Of a DNA stretch of 64,000 bases, positions 34,719 to 43,293 are shown piece after piece (within the stretch, counting starts at the first letter, position 1; the number at the start of each line of letters is the position of its first letter). A program made the translations under genes and the position numbers. The notes beneath the pieces are model-generated. The model did not search any database, was not told where the DNA came from, and saw only the letters and a program-made list of their open reading frames with translations. This DNA comes from Halomonas elongata DSM 2581 (GTDB taxonomy: Bacteria; Pseudomonadota; Gammaproteobacteria; Pseudomonadales; Halomonadaceae). The stretch lies in the NCBI RefSeq assembly GCF_000196875.2, contig NC_014532.2:3844001-3908000 (forward strand). The letters are read 5' to 3'.

Positions 34719-35633
34719 ATGACGACACGCCACCTGCCCTCGACCATCACCATGCAATGCTTCGAGGCGGCCGCACGCCACATGAGCTTCACCCGCGCCG
34801 CCGCTGAACTGAGTATCACCCAGAGCGCCGTCAGCAAACAGGTGGCGCAACTCGAAGCGTATCTGCAGCACAAGCTGTTCCGGCGCGTGCGCCGCAGCCT
34901 GGTGCTGACACCGGAAGGCTCGCTGTACCTGACCGAGGTGCGCAAGATCCTGGCCCAGATCGAGATGTCGGCGAACACCATCATGACCTACGGCGGCCAG
35001 AGCGAGGTGCTGCGGGTGGCCAGCCTGCCTACCTTCGGGGCCCGCTGGCTGGCCCGCCAACTGCCCGACTTCCTGGATGCCAACCCGCGTATCGACCTGA
35101 GTGTTCGCGACCACGTCGAGACCTTCGACCTGGATCAGGAGGATATCGACGTGGCCATCTTCCATGGCCACGGCAGCTGGCCAAACCTGGAATGCCACAA
35201 GCTGTTCGACGAGGAAGTGGTCGCGGTCGGCTCGCCCGCCTACCTGGCCCGGCAGCGTCCCTCGAGCGCCGCCGACCTGGCCGAATGCCGCCTGCTGCAC
35301 CTCTCGACACGCCCTGATGCCTGGCACCGCTGGTTCGCCGATCAAGGCATCACCACCGATCGCAGTTACCACGGCACGCGCTTCGAGACCTTCCAGATGC
35401 TTATCCGCACGGCGATGAGCGGCGGCGGACTCGCCCTGGTGCCGCGCTTCTTCGTCGACGCCGAACTGGCCGAGGGCCGGCTATCATTGGCCTGGTCGCA
35501 CGTGCTCCAGGGCCCCGACGCCTACTACCTGGTTCACCCGGAACATCTCGGCGACCTCTCCCGCGTGCGCCGCTTCGTCGACCATGTACTGGCCCGTGCC
35601 GAGGCGGACGCACCGGACGGAGCATCGCGCTAG
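34719..35633 (+). CDS. LysR family regulator, GcvA-like (copy 1)
   Basis: This 304-residue LysR protein has HTH residues MQCFEAAARHMSFTRAAAELSITQSAVSKQVAQLE and the effector domain PTFGARWLARQLPDFL...FDLDQEDIDVAIFHGHGSWP. It is divergent (200 bp) from the aminotransferase-hglS operon and is therefore its likely regulator. It is clearly paralogous over the full length to the LysR gene that ends 4 bp inside it on the opposite strand. GGAG lies 8 bp before the ATG. Confidence 0.87.
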   Translation: MTTRHLPSTITMQCFEAAARHMSFTRAAAELSITQSAVSKQVAQLEAYLQHKLFRRVRRSLVLTPEGSLYLTEVRKILAQIEMSANTIMTYGGQSEVLRVASLPTFGARWLARQLPDFLDANPRIDLSVRDHVETFDLDQEDIDVAIFHGHGSWPNLECHKLFDEEVVAVGSPAYLARQRPSSAADLAECRLLHLSTRPDAWHRWFADQGITTDRSYHGTRFETFQMLIRTAMSGGGLALVPRFFVDAELAEGRLSLAWSHVLQGPDAYYLVHPEHLGDLSRVRRFVDHVLARAEADAPDGASR

Positions 35634-36532
35634 CTGCCATCGGGCGCATCCCGATGTTCGAGTATCCAGTCGATGAATCCTTGCACCTTGGCGACCTCTC
35701 CCTTGTGCTCGGGATAGGCCAGGTAATAGGCATCGCGGCTGGTCAGGCCGAACGACCAGGGAAGCGTCAGCAGGCCAGCCTGTAGTTCCTCCTCGGCCAG
35801 GAAACGTGGCACCAGGGCCACGCCACACCCGGCCCGAGCCGCTCTCAGGGCCATATAGAAAGTATCGAAGCGCGGCCCATGGTAACTGTGCTCGGTATAG
35901 CATCCCTGGGCTTCGAACCAGTCGTGCCAGGCCTCGGGGCGCGTTGCGCTCTGCAAGAGCACCAGCCGAGTCAGCGCCAACGGCTCCCGGACGCCGCCGA
36001 CCGGCAGGACTGACGGCGCACAGACCGGCACCATCTCCTCGTCGAGCAGCCGGATGCATTCGGCCCGAGGCCAGGCACCGTGGCCGAAGAAAAAGGCGAC
36101 ATCGACACGCTCCTCTTCCAGATCGAAGGGCTCCGAACGATTGGCGATGTTCAGGTAGACCCTCGGATGTCGGAAGCGGAATCCATTGAGCCGCGGAATC
36201 AGCCAACGCGCCCCGAAGGTCGGCAGAGTGGTGACATTGAGCACTTCGCTCTGACCACCGTAGGACTGCATGTAGCGCGTAGACATCTCCACCTGCGCCA
36301 GGATCTTGCGCACTTCGGTCAGGTACAGTGCCCCCTCCGGAGTGACCTGAAGCCGCTTGCGCACCCGCCGGAACAGCGGATGCTCGAGCACCGATTCGAG
36401 CTGAGCCACCTGCTTGCTGACGGCACTCTGGGTCAGGTTCAACTCATCGGCGGCGCGGGTGAAGCTCATGTGCCGCACCGAAGCCTCAAAGCACTGCATG
36501 GCGGCCAGGGTGGGCAGGTGTCGCCGACTCAT
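35630..36532 (-). CDS. LysR family regulator, GcvA-like (copy 2)
   Basis: This 300-residue paralogue of the previous gene shares blocks such as MQCFEA, RHMSFTRAADEL, TQSAVSKQVAQLE, YLTEVRKILAQVEMS, YGGQSEVLNV and LPTFGARWL. It is divergent (184 bp) from amaB and so probably controls the amaB-transporter-amaA operon. The two regulator genes are tail to tail and overlap by 4 bp. AAGGAG precedes the ATG. Confidence 0.87.
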   Translation of the reverse strand: MSRRHLPTLAAMQCFEASVRHMSFTRAADELNLTQSAVSKQVAQLESVLEHPLFRRVRKRLQVTPEGALYLTEVRKILAQVEMSTRYMQSYGGQSEVLNVTTLPTFGARWLIPRLNGFRFRHPRVYLNIANRSEPFDLEEERVDVAFFFGHGAWPRAECIRLLDEEMVPVCAPSVLPVGGVREPLALTRLVLLQSATRPEAWHDWFEAQGCYTEHSYHGPRFDTFYMALRAARAGCGVALVPRFLAEEELQAGLLTLPWSFGLTSRDAYYLAYPEHKGEVAKVQGFIDWILEHRDAPDGS

Positions 36533-36716
36533 TCGCTTCTCCTTTCCATGGCCTGCTCCTTGTCATGAAGGGTTCCTTGCCATGATTTTTCATCGCAGGG
36601 GCTATAACCCGAAAAAAAGGAATGATCTTCGTATAAAACGTCGTTTGAGGGGCGTCAACTACCGCGTCAATACTGATTTCGTTTTCCGCACCCAGAAACG
36701 AACAGTAGGAGGAAGA

Positions 36717-38210
36717 ATGATCGAGCCCCTCATGCAGCGACTCGGTGTCGCCGCGGAAGCCTATCGCCAGGGCGACCTGGCGGTTACCTCCCCCACCGAC
36801 GGCCGCGAGATCGGCCGGCTCCGTCTCGAAGGCGCCGATGCCGTCGAGGCCCGCGTGACACGTGCCCAGGGCGCCTTCGAACAATGGCGTCGGGTACCCG
36901 CACCGCGCCGCGGCGAATTGGTTCGACTGTTCGGCGAGCAGTTGCGCCGTCACAAGGAAGATCTCGGTACCCTGGTCACTCTGGAGTGCGGCAAGATCTA
37001 CCAGGAAGGCCTCGGTGAAGTGCAGGAGATGATCGATATCTGTGACTTGGCCGTCGGTCAGTCGCGCCAGCTATACGGCCTGACCATCGCCTCCGAGCGG
37101 CCCGGCCACCACATGCGCGAAAGTTGGCATCCACTAGGACCGATCGGCTTGATCACCGCTTTCAACTTCCCGGTGGCTCCCTGGGCCTGGAATGCCGCCC
37201 TGGCACTGGTATGCGGCAACAGCCTACTGTGGAAGCCTTCCGAAAAAACCCCTCTCACCGCCCTCGCATGCCAGGCGCTGCTGGAACGCGCCATTGCCGA
37301 ATTCGGCAATGAAGCCCCGGAAGACCTCAGCCAGGTGATCCTGGGGGATCACGAGGCTGGCGAGCGCCTCGCCGACGACCCTCGTGTGCCACTGATCAGT
37401 GCCACCGGCAGCACGCGCATGGGGCGCGAGGTTGCGCCTCGGGTGGCCGCCCGCTTCGGTCGCAGCATCCTCGAGCTCGGCGGCAACAACGGCATGATCC
37501 TGGCGCCCAGCGCCGACCTGGACATGGCAGTACGCGCCATCCTGTTCTCCGCCGTGGGCACTGCCGGACAGCGCTGCACCACCTTGCGTCGTCTGATCGT
37601 CCACGAATCGATCCGCGACGAGGTCGTCGAGCGCGTGAAGAAAGCCTATGCCGGCGTGACCATCGGCGATCCCATGGAAGGCAATCTGGTTGGCCCCCTG
37701 ATCGATGCCCAGGCCTTCGACCAGATGCAGTCCGTACTCGACCAGGCACGCCAGAAGGGTGCCAATATCTTTGGCGGCGAACGCCAGCTCGCCGATCAAT
37801 ATCCCGATGCCTACTACGTGACCCCGGCCATCGTCGAGGTCGAGCGACAGGACGACCTGGTCAAGAACGAGACCTTCGCCCCGATCCTCTATGTCATGAG
37901 CTACCGCGACTTCGACGAAGCCATGACCCTGCACAATGACGTTCCCCAGGGACTTTCGTCGTGCATTTTCACCAACGACGTGCGTGAAGCCGAGACCTTC
38001 ATCTCGGATGTCGGCAGCGACTGCGGCATCGCCAACGTCAACATCGGCCCGAGCGGCGCGGAGATCGGTGGCGCCTTCGGTGGCGAGAAAGAGACCGGCG
38101 GTGGCCGCGAGTCCGGCTCCGATGTCTGGAAGAGCTACATGCGCCGCCAGACCAACACCATCAACTATTCCCGCGAGCTGCCATTGGCCCAGGGAATCAA
38201 GTTCGACTGA
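36717..38210 (+). CDS. amaB: Aminoadipate-semialdehyde/piperideine-6-carboxylate dehydrogenase (ALDH7)
   Basis: This 497-residue NAD-dependent aldehyde dehydrogenase has the catalytic Cys287 in GTAGQRCTTLRR and the general base Glu253 in ILELGGNNG. The ALDH7-specific features ESWHPLGPIGLITAFNFPVAPWAWN and IGPSGAEIGGAFGGEKETGGGRESGSD are present. ALDH7A1/AmaB oxidises 2-aminoadipate-6-semialdehyde to 2-aminoadipate. The L-pipecolate oxidase gene in the same operon supplies its substrate. AGGAGGA lies just before the ATG at 36717. Confidence 0.92.
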   Translation: MIEPLMQRLGVAAEAYRQGDLAVTSPTDGREIGRLRLEGADAVEARVTRAQGAFEQWRRVPAPRRGELVRLFGEQLRRHKEDLGTLVTLECGKIYQEGLGEVQEMIDICDLAVGQSRQLYGLTIASERPGHHMRESWHPLGPIGLITAFNFPVAPWAWNAALALVCGNSLLWKPSEKTPLTALACQALLERAIAEFGNEAPEDLSQVILGDHEAGERLADDPRVPLISATGSTRMGREVAPRVAARFGRSILELGGNNGMILAPSADLDMAVRAILFSAVGTAGQRCTTLRRLIVHESIRDEVVERVKKAYAGVTIGDPMEGNLVGPLIDAQAFDQMQSVLDQARQKGANIFGGERQLADQYPDAYYVTPAIVEVERQDDLVKNETFAPILYVMSYRDFDEAMTLHNDVPQGLSSCIFTNDVREAETFISDVGSDCGIANVNIGPSGAEIGGAFGGEKETGGGRESGSDVWKSYMRRQTNTINYSRELPLAQGIKFD

Positions 38211-38314
38211 GAGCGAGCGGTCCTGCAACAGGGCTGCGATGCGCTGTACGGGCGTGCCCGATATCCCGGTTTCCGGCACGCCCGACCATTCAGGACGTGT
38301 CATGGAGTCCAAAG

Positions 38315-39766
38315 ATGACAACAACAATTTCTCGCGAACAGTGGGGTAGTCGTTTCGGCTACCTGATGGCCGTCGTCGGCGCCATGGTCGGGGCCGGCAA
38401 TATCTGGCGCATGCCCTACGTGACGGGTGAGAACGGCGGGGGGGCCTTCCTGATTGCCTACTTCCTGCTGCTTTACCTGATCGCAGTGCCAGGCCTTATG
38501 GGCGAAACCAGCCTCGGGCGCTATACCCGGCAAGGACTGGTCGGAACCTTCCGCAAGCTCTACGGCAACAATCGCCTCGTCGGTCTGGGCCTGGTGATCC
38601 TGATCTTCAACATCGTACTGATGTCCTACTATTCATCGATCGTCGGCTGGTCGATCTACTACGCCTTTCATGCCGTGGCCGGCACCTTCACCCAGACCGA
38701 CTTCGACACCGCTGCCCTGTGGCAATCCTTCAGCGGTAATACCGCTCTGAACGTCGGCATGCACAGCGTCGCCATGCTGCTGGTCACCGGCATCCTGCTG
38801 TTCGGCATCAAGGGTGGCATCGAACGTCTGGCCAAGTGGATGATGCCCATCCTGACCATTGCCTTGATCGCAATCGCCATCCGGGGCATAACGCTACCGG
38901 GTGCCATGGCCGGTCTGGAGTTCAGCTTCTCGCCCAACTGGAGCTATCTGGCGCGGGGAGAAACCTGGCTGGCGGCACTGGGCCAGGCCCTGTTCTCTAC
39001 CGGGCTAGGCTGGGGCATCGCCCTGACCTACGGCAGCTACCTTGGCCGCAACGACGACATCCCCCTAGGCGGTGGCATCTTCACGGCAATTGGCAACACC
39101 AGCTTCGGTCTGCTTGCCATCTTTGCCGTCTTTCCCATCGTCTTTGCCTTCGGCATCTCACCCAGCTCCGGGGCCGAACTGGCCTTCGTGGCCCTCGCCA
39201 ATGCCTTCGGCAGCATGACGGGCGGTTACGTCTGGGCCCTGCTGTTCTTCATGGGCTTCTTTTTCGCCAACCTGACCACCGCCATTGCCATCACCGAGGT
39301 CGGTGTCACGACCTATCGGGAAGAGCGCAACACCAGTCGTACCAAGGCCGTACTGGCCATCTGCGGCATCATCTGGCTACTGGGTATCCCGAGTGCCATG
39401 AATGCCGACATTCTCGGCTATCTGGATTTCGTGGTCGGCAACTGGGGCCTGCCGCTGGCGACCTTCATCATCATGATCGCCATCGGTTGGAAGTTCGATG
39501 CCCACCGGCTGCGCGTGCTAAGCCTCAACCGGGGTGCCGACCTTTACGTGCCGCGCGTCTGGGAGCTTGTCATACGCTACCAGATCCCCGCCATCATGCT
39601 CGGCATCATGGTCTACTTCCTCTACACCAACCTCGGGCAGACGCCCTGGAAGACGGTCAGCGGCCTGGTCATCCTGACCCTGATGATCCCGCTGTGCATG
39701 TGGATCATGAACCGTAGCTCTGAAGCGCCCCATGTCGCCACATCCACAGGAGGTCAGTCATCATGA
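38315..39766 (+). CDS. NSS (SNF) family sodium-dependent amino acid transporter
   Basis: This 483-residue LeuT-fold carrier has about 11-12 TM helices. TM1 has GYLMAVVGAMVGAGNIWRMPYVTGENGGGAF, with the NSS Na+/substrate-site pattern. TM6 has the ALGQALFSTGLGWGIALTYGSY segment. Na+-coupled uptake of lysine or pipecolate is inferred from its place between amaB and amaA. GGAG before the ATG at 38315 favours it over a GTG at 38297. Its stop overlaps the start of a small partner gene (ATGA). Confidence 0.88.
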   Translation: MTTTISREQWGSRFGYLMAVVGAMVGAGNIWRMPYVTGENGGGAFLIAYFLLLYLIAVPGLMGETSLGRYTRQGLVGTFRKLYGNNRLVGLGLVILIFNIVLMSYYSSIVGWSIYYAFHAVAGTFTQTDFDTAALWQSFSGNTALNVGMHSVAMLLVTGILLFGIKGGIERLAKWMMPILTIALIAIAIRGITLPGAMAGLEFSFSPNWSYLARGETWLAALGQALFSTGLGWGIALTYGSYLGRNDDIPLGGGIFTAIGNTSFGLLAIFAVFPIVFAFGISPSSGAELAFVALANAFGSMTGGYVWALLFFMGFFFANLTTAIAITEVGVTTYREERNTSRTKAVLAICGIIWLLGIPSAMNADILGYLDFVVGNWGLPLATFIIMIAIGWKFDAHRLRVLSLNRGADLYVPRVWELVIRYQIPAIMLGIMVYFLYTNLGQTPWKTVSGLVILTLMIPLCMWIMNRSSEAPHVATSTGGQSS

Positions 39767-40071
39767 GTCCATCTGCCATCGTCGTCATGATCGCATCCAT
39801 CATCGCCTTGTGGGGCGTGGCCGGCGGCGCCCTGATCGTCTCGATGCGTCGCGAGGAACGCAAGCTGGCCTTGCTCCACTCACAGGGCGATTTCGAACCC
39901 TACTCGCCACGCGCCTTCCGGGACCTCGAGCGCTGGCTGACGCAACATCCCGATAGCGAACATGCCCCTGAGATCCGGGAGTGGCAACAAGCACAGCGCC
40001 AGTCTCTGCAGCACAACCCTCAATGCTTCTACGACTGGTCGAGCGCCACCGACACCAGGGAGGCACCATGA
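39763..40071 (+). CDS. Small single-pass subunit of the NSS transporter, MetS-like
   Basis: This 102-residue protein has one N-terminal TM helix (SAIVVMIASIIALWGVAGGALIVSM) and a charged cytoplasmic part of about 70 residues (RREERKLALLHSQ...). MetS of Corynebacterium is a comparable small TM partner required by the NSS carrier MetP, but it is shorter. The 4-bp overlaps with both the transporter and amaA indicate tight coupling. The extra soluble domain has no family that I recognise. Confidence 0.65.
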   Translation: MSPSAIVVMIASIIALWGVAGGALIVSMRREERKLALLHSQGDFEPYSPRAFRDLERWLTQHPDSEHAPEIREWQQAQRQSLQHNPQCFYDWSSATDTREAP

Positions 40072-41348
40072 AATCGGCCTGTATCTGGATATCCACATCT
40101 CCCGAGCGACAACGGGAATACCCACGCCTGGAAGGCAAGGAGAAGGCCGATGTCGCCATCATCGGGGGCGGTATCACCGGGCTCAGTGCTGCCCTGCACC
40201 TCGCCGAATCCGGTGTCGCGGTGACGCTGCTGGAAGCAGGCGACATCCCCAGTGGCGGTTCCGGACGCAGTGTCGGCCTTGTCAACGCGGGGATGTGGAT
40301 ACCGCCAGACGACATTCTCGAGACTCTGGGCCCGGAAAACGGCGAGCGCGCCAATGAGGTGCTCGGCCACGCCCCCGCCGAAGTCTTCGCTCTCATCGAC
40401 CGACACGGCATCGACTGCCAGGATACCCGGACCGGCACCCTCCACCTCGCTCACAACGGCAAGGGTGCCGAGGAACTAGCGCGACGCTTCGAACAATTCT
40501 CGAGGTGCGGCGCGCCAGTCGAACTGCTCGAGGGCGAAGCGTGTCAACGACGTATCGGCACCCACCGCATCCAGCGAGCCTTGCTCGACCGGCGGGCCGG
40601 CACCCTCAACCCGACAGCCTATACCCGTGGGCTCGCCCGGGCGGCCCATGGCGCAGGCGCCATTCTCCACACTCACAGTGCCGCCCAGGGCATCCAGCGC
40701 GAAGGTGATCATTGGCGGGTCGATACACCGGGCGGCAGCGTCGAGGCACCACACCTGGTGATCGCCACCAATGCCTACACCGAAGGACACTGGAACCAGG
40801 TGCGCAATGTCTTCTTCCGCGGGCATTTCTATCAGGTAGCCTCTCCGCCGCTGTCCGACGAGATTGCCGGCGACATTCTGCCCGAAGGCCAGGGGGCCTG
40901 GGATACCCGGACAGTACTCAGCAGCCTGAGGCGCGATGCCGAGGGTCGCTTGATTCTCGGCAGCCTGGGCTGCGGCGACACCAAACCGGCCTCTTTCCTG
41001 CGCTGCTGGGCCGACCGGATCCAGCGCCATTACTTCCCGCAACTGGGACGGGTGGACTGGGAATGCACCTGGACAGGCCAGGTCGGGTTCACGCCGGACC
41101 ACACCTTGCGCCTGTTCGAACCGGCGCCGGGTATTCTGGCCGCGGCAGGCTACAACGGTCGCGGCATCACCACCGGCACGATTGTCGGCAAGGGCTTTGC
41201 CCATTACCTCACCAGCGGCGACGACAGCCTGCTTCCCTTGCCGGTCTGCCGGGCCCGACCGCTGCGTGCCAGGCCGCTCTGGAGCTCCGTCTACGAGGGC
41301 GGCTTTACCCTCTATCACGCCGGCCAGTGCCTACGGATCGTCGCCTGA
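40068..41348 (+). CDS. amaA: FAD-dependent L-pipecolate oxidase (DAO family)
   Basis: This 426-residue flavoprotein oxidase has the Rossmann FAD motif VAIIGGGITGLSAALHLAESG (about residues 30-50), SGGSGRSVGLVNAG for flavin contact and the C-terminal AAGYNGRGITTGTIVGK. It belongs to the GlyOx/DAO group with PuuB and AmaA. AmaA oxidises L-pipecolate to piperideine-6-carboxylate, the substrate of AmaB, whose gene opens this operon. Gamma-glutamylputrescine oxidase is the main alternative. Its start overlaps the upstream small subunit. Confidence 0.78.
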   Translation: MKSACIWISTSPERQREYPRLEGKEKADVAIIGGGITGLSAALHLAESGVAVTLLEAGDIPSGGSGRSVGLVNAGMWIPPDDILETLGPENGERANEVLGHAPAEVFALIDRHGIDCQDTRTGTLHLAHNGKGAEELARRFEQFSRCGAPVELLEGEACQRRIGTHRIQRALLDRRAGTLNPTAYTRGLARAAHGAGAILHTHSAAQGIQREGDHWRVDTPGGSVEAPHLVIATNAYTEGHWNQVRNVFFRGHFYQVASPPLSDEIAGDILPEGQGAWDTRTVLSSLRRDAEGRLILGSLGCGDTKPASFLRCWADRIQRHYFPQLGRVDWECTWTGQVGFTPDHTLRLFEPAPGILAAAGYNGRGITTGTIVGKGFAHYLTSGDDSLLPLPVCRARPLRARPLWSSVYEGGFTLYHAGQCLRIVA

Positions 41349-41359
41349 GACGCAAGCCA

Positions 41360-41390
41360 CGCCGTGCCACCAGCAACCGATGGCACGGCG
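41360..41390. terminator. Bidirectional terminator between amaA and aapP
   Basis: Perfect 10-bp arms CGCCGTGCCA and TGGCACGGCG with an 11-nt loop sit between the convergent stops. CTTTC follows on the + strand. Confidence 0.65.
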
Positions 41391-41393
41391 CTT

Positions 41394-42167
41394 TCAATGC
41401 CCGAGGATCTGGCTCAGGAACAACTGCGTGCGCTCGGATTCCGGGTTGTTGAAGAAGGTCTCGGGCGGTGCCTGCTCAATGATCTGGCCCTGATCCATGA
41501 AGATCACCCGGTCCGCCACCGTCTTGGCGAAGCCCATCTCGTGGGTCACGCAGAGCATGGTCATGCCGTCGTGGGCCAGCTCGACCATGACGTCGAGCAC
41601 CTCCTTGATCATCTCCGGGTCGAGCGCCGAGGTCGGCTCGTCGAACAGCATCACTTCGGGGCGCATGCACAGCGCCCGGGCGATGGCCACGCGCTGCTGC
41701 TGCCCGCCGGACAGCTGGCCCGGGTACTTGTGGGCCTGATCGGCGATCTGTACCCGCTCGAGGAATTCCATGGCGGTCTTCTCGGCCTCGGCGCGGGGCT
41801 TCTTCTGCACCCAAGTCTGGGAAATGCAGCAGTTGTCGAGCACCGATAGATGTGGAAAGAGGTTGAAGTGCTGAAACACCATGCCGACGTTGCGGCGGAT
41901 CTGCTCGATGCGCTTGACGTCCTGGGTCATGGTCACGCCATCGACCACGATGCGCCCCTGCTGGTGTTCCTCCAGGTGATTGAAGCAGCGAATCAGTGTC
42001 GACTTGCCCGACCCCGAAGGGCCGCAGACGACGATACGCTCGCCCCGCGCCACCGTCAGATCGATGTCGCGCAGCACGTGAAAGTCGCCGTACCACTTGT
42101 TGAGCCCCTCGACCTGGATCATCGGAGAATCCGGGGAGGACGCACTTGCCGAATTGCTTGCCGTCAT
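41394..42167 (-). CDS. aapP: General L-amino acid ABC transporter ATP-binding protein AapP
   Basis: This 257-residue PAAT-family ATPase has Walker [11 protein letters not shown]-loop [14 protein letters not shown], signature LSGGQQQR, Walker [15 protein letters not shown] and switch His VTHEMGFAK. It is the last gene of aapJQMP on the - strand. Confidence 0.92.
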   Translation of the reverse strand: MTASNSASASSPDSPMIQVEGLNKWYGDFHVLRDIDLTVARGERIVVCGPSGSGKSTLIRCFNHLEEHQQGRIVVDGVTMTQDVKRIEQIRRNVGMVFQHFNLFPHLSVLDNCCISQTWVQKKPRAEAEKTAMEFLERVQIADQAHKYPGQLSGGQQQRVAIARALCMRPEVMLFDEPTSALDPEMIKEVLDVMVELAHDGMTMLCVTHEMGFAKTVADRVIFMDQGQIIEQAPPETFFNNPESERTQLFLSQILGH

Positions 42168-42197
42168 GACGATATTTCCTTGTTATTAGGGGCTGAA

Positions 42198-43292
42198 TTA
42201 GTGACCTGTATGCAAGCGCCGCTCGATATACTGGCTGTATCTAGACATGCTGAAGCAGAACACCCAGAACATCAGCGCGGCGAACACATAGCCTTCGGTG
42301 GCGAAGCCCAGCCAGTTGCTGTCGGTGAGCCCGGCGCGGATGATCGCCAGCAGGTCGAACAGGCCGATGATCAGCACCAGCGAGGTGTCCTTGAACAGCG
42401 CGATGAAGGTGTTGACGATCCCGGGGATCACCAGCTTCAGCGCCTGCGGCAGCACGATCAGCCCCATGCGACGCCAGTAGCCCATGCCGAGCGCCTTGGC
42501 GGCTTCCTCCTGGCCCGAGGGAATCGCCTGCAGTCCGCCGCGCACCACCTCGGCCATGTAGGCGCTCCAGAAGAACATGATGCCGATCAGCGCGCGCAGC
42601 AGCTTGTCGAACTCCACCTCGGTGGGCACGAACAGCGGCAGCATCACCGAGGCCATGAACAGCACCGTGATCAACGGCACGCCCCGCCAGAATTCGATGA
42701 ACACCACGCACAAGCTACGCACCAGCGGCATCTTGGAGCGCCGCCCCAGGGCCAGCACCACACCGATCGGCAACGAGCCGACGATACCCACGGTGGCCAC
42801 CGTCAGGGTCAGCATCAGCCCGCCCCATTGACGGGTCGGCACCGCCTCGAGGCCGAAATGTCCGCCCAGCAGCAGGACGAAGGCCAGGATCGGGAAGCCG
42901 ACCAGGGCGAAGAGCCCGGCCCAGCGCTTGGCCGGCAAGCGCGGAATCGCCAGCCAGGCGATCAGCAATGCCATCATGGCCAGGACGATATCCACCCGCC
43001 AGCGCTCGGCGTGCGGATAGAAGCCATAGATGATGGTTTCGAAACGGGCGCTGATGAACACCCAGCAGGCCCCCTCGCCGGTGCAGGCCTCGCGGGTAGA
43101 TCCCAGCCAGTCGGCATCGATCAGCGCCCACTTCGCCAGGGGCCAAAGCGCCATGGCCAGCAGCACGATGGTCACCAGACTGAGCGCACTGTTGAGCGGG
43201 CCATTGAAGAGGTTGGCGTGCAGCCAGCCGACCACACCCCGACGCATGTCCGGCGGACGACGCGCCTCGATCATCTCGGTTCGTGTCGCCAT
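42198..43292 (-). CDS. aapM: General L-amino acid ABC transporter permease AapM
   Basis: This 364-residue permease has N-terminal extra TM segments (from LFNGPLNSALSLVTIVLLAMALWPL). The HisM-type domain in the second half has TVATVGIVGSLPIGVVLALGRRS and the ATPase-contact loop EVVRGGLQAIPSGQEEAAKALGMGYWRRM. The length and long N-terminal insert are typical of AapM/BztC. It lies 30 bp before aapP and 1 bp after aapQ. Confidence 0.9.
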   Translation of the reverse strand: MATRTEMIEARRPPDMRRGVVGWLHANLFNGPLNSALSLVTIVLLAMALWPLAKWALIDADWLGSTREACTGEGACWVFISARFETIIYGFYPHAERWRVDIVLAMMALLIAWLAIPRLPAKRWAGLFALVGFPILAFVLLLGGHFGLEAVPTRQWGGLMLTLTVATVGIVGSLPIGVVLALGRRSKMPLVRSLCVVFIEFWRGVPLITVLFMASVMLPLFVPTEVEFDKLLRALIGIMFFWSAYMAEVVRGGLQAIPSGQEEAAKALGMGYWRRMGLIVLPQALKLVIPGIVNTFIALFKDTSLVLIIGLFDLLAIIRAGLTDSNWLGFATEGYVFAALMFWVFCFSMSRYSQYIERRLHTGH

Positions 43293-43293
43293 G

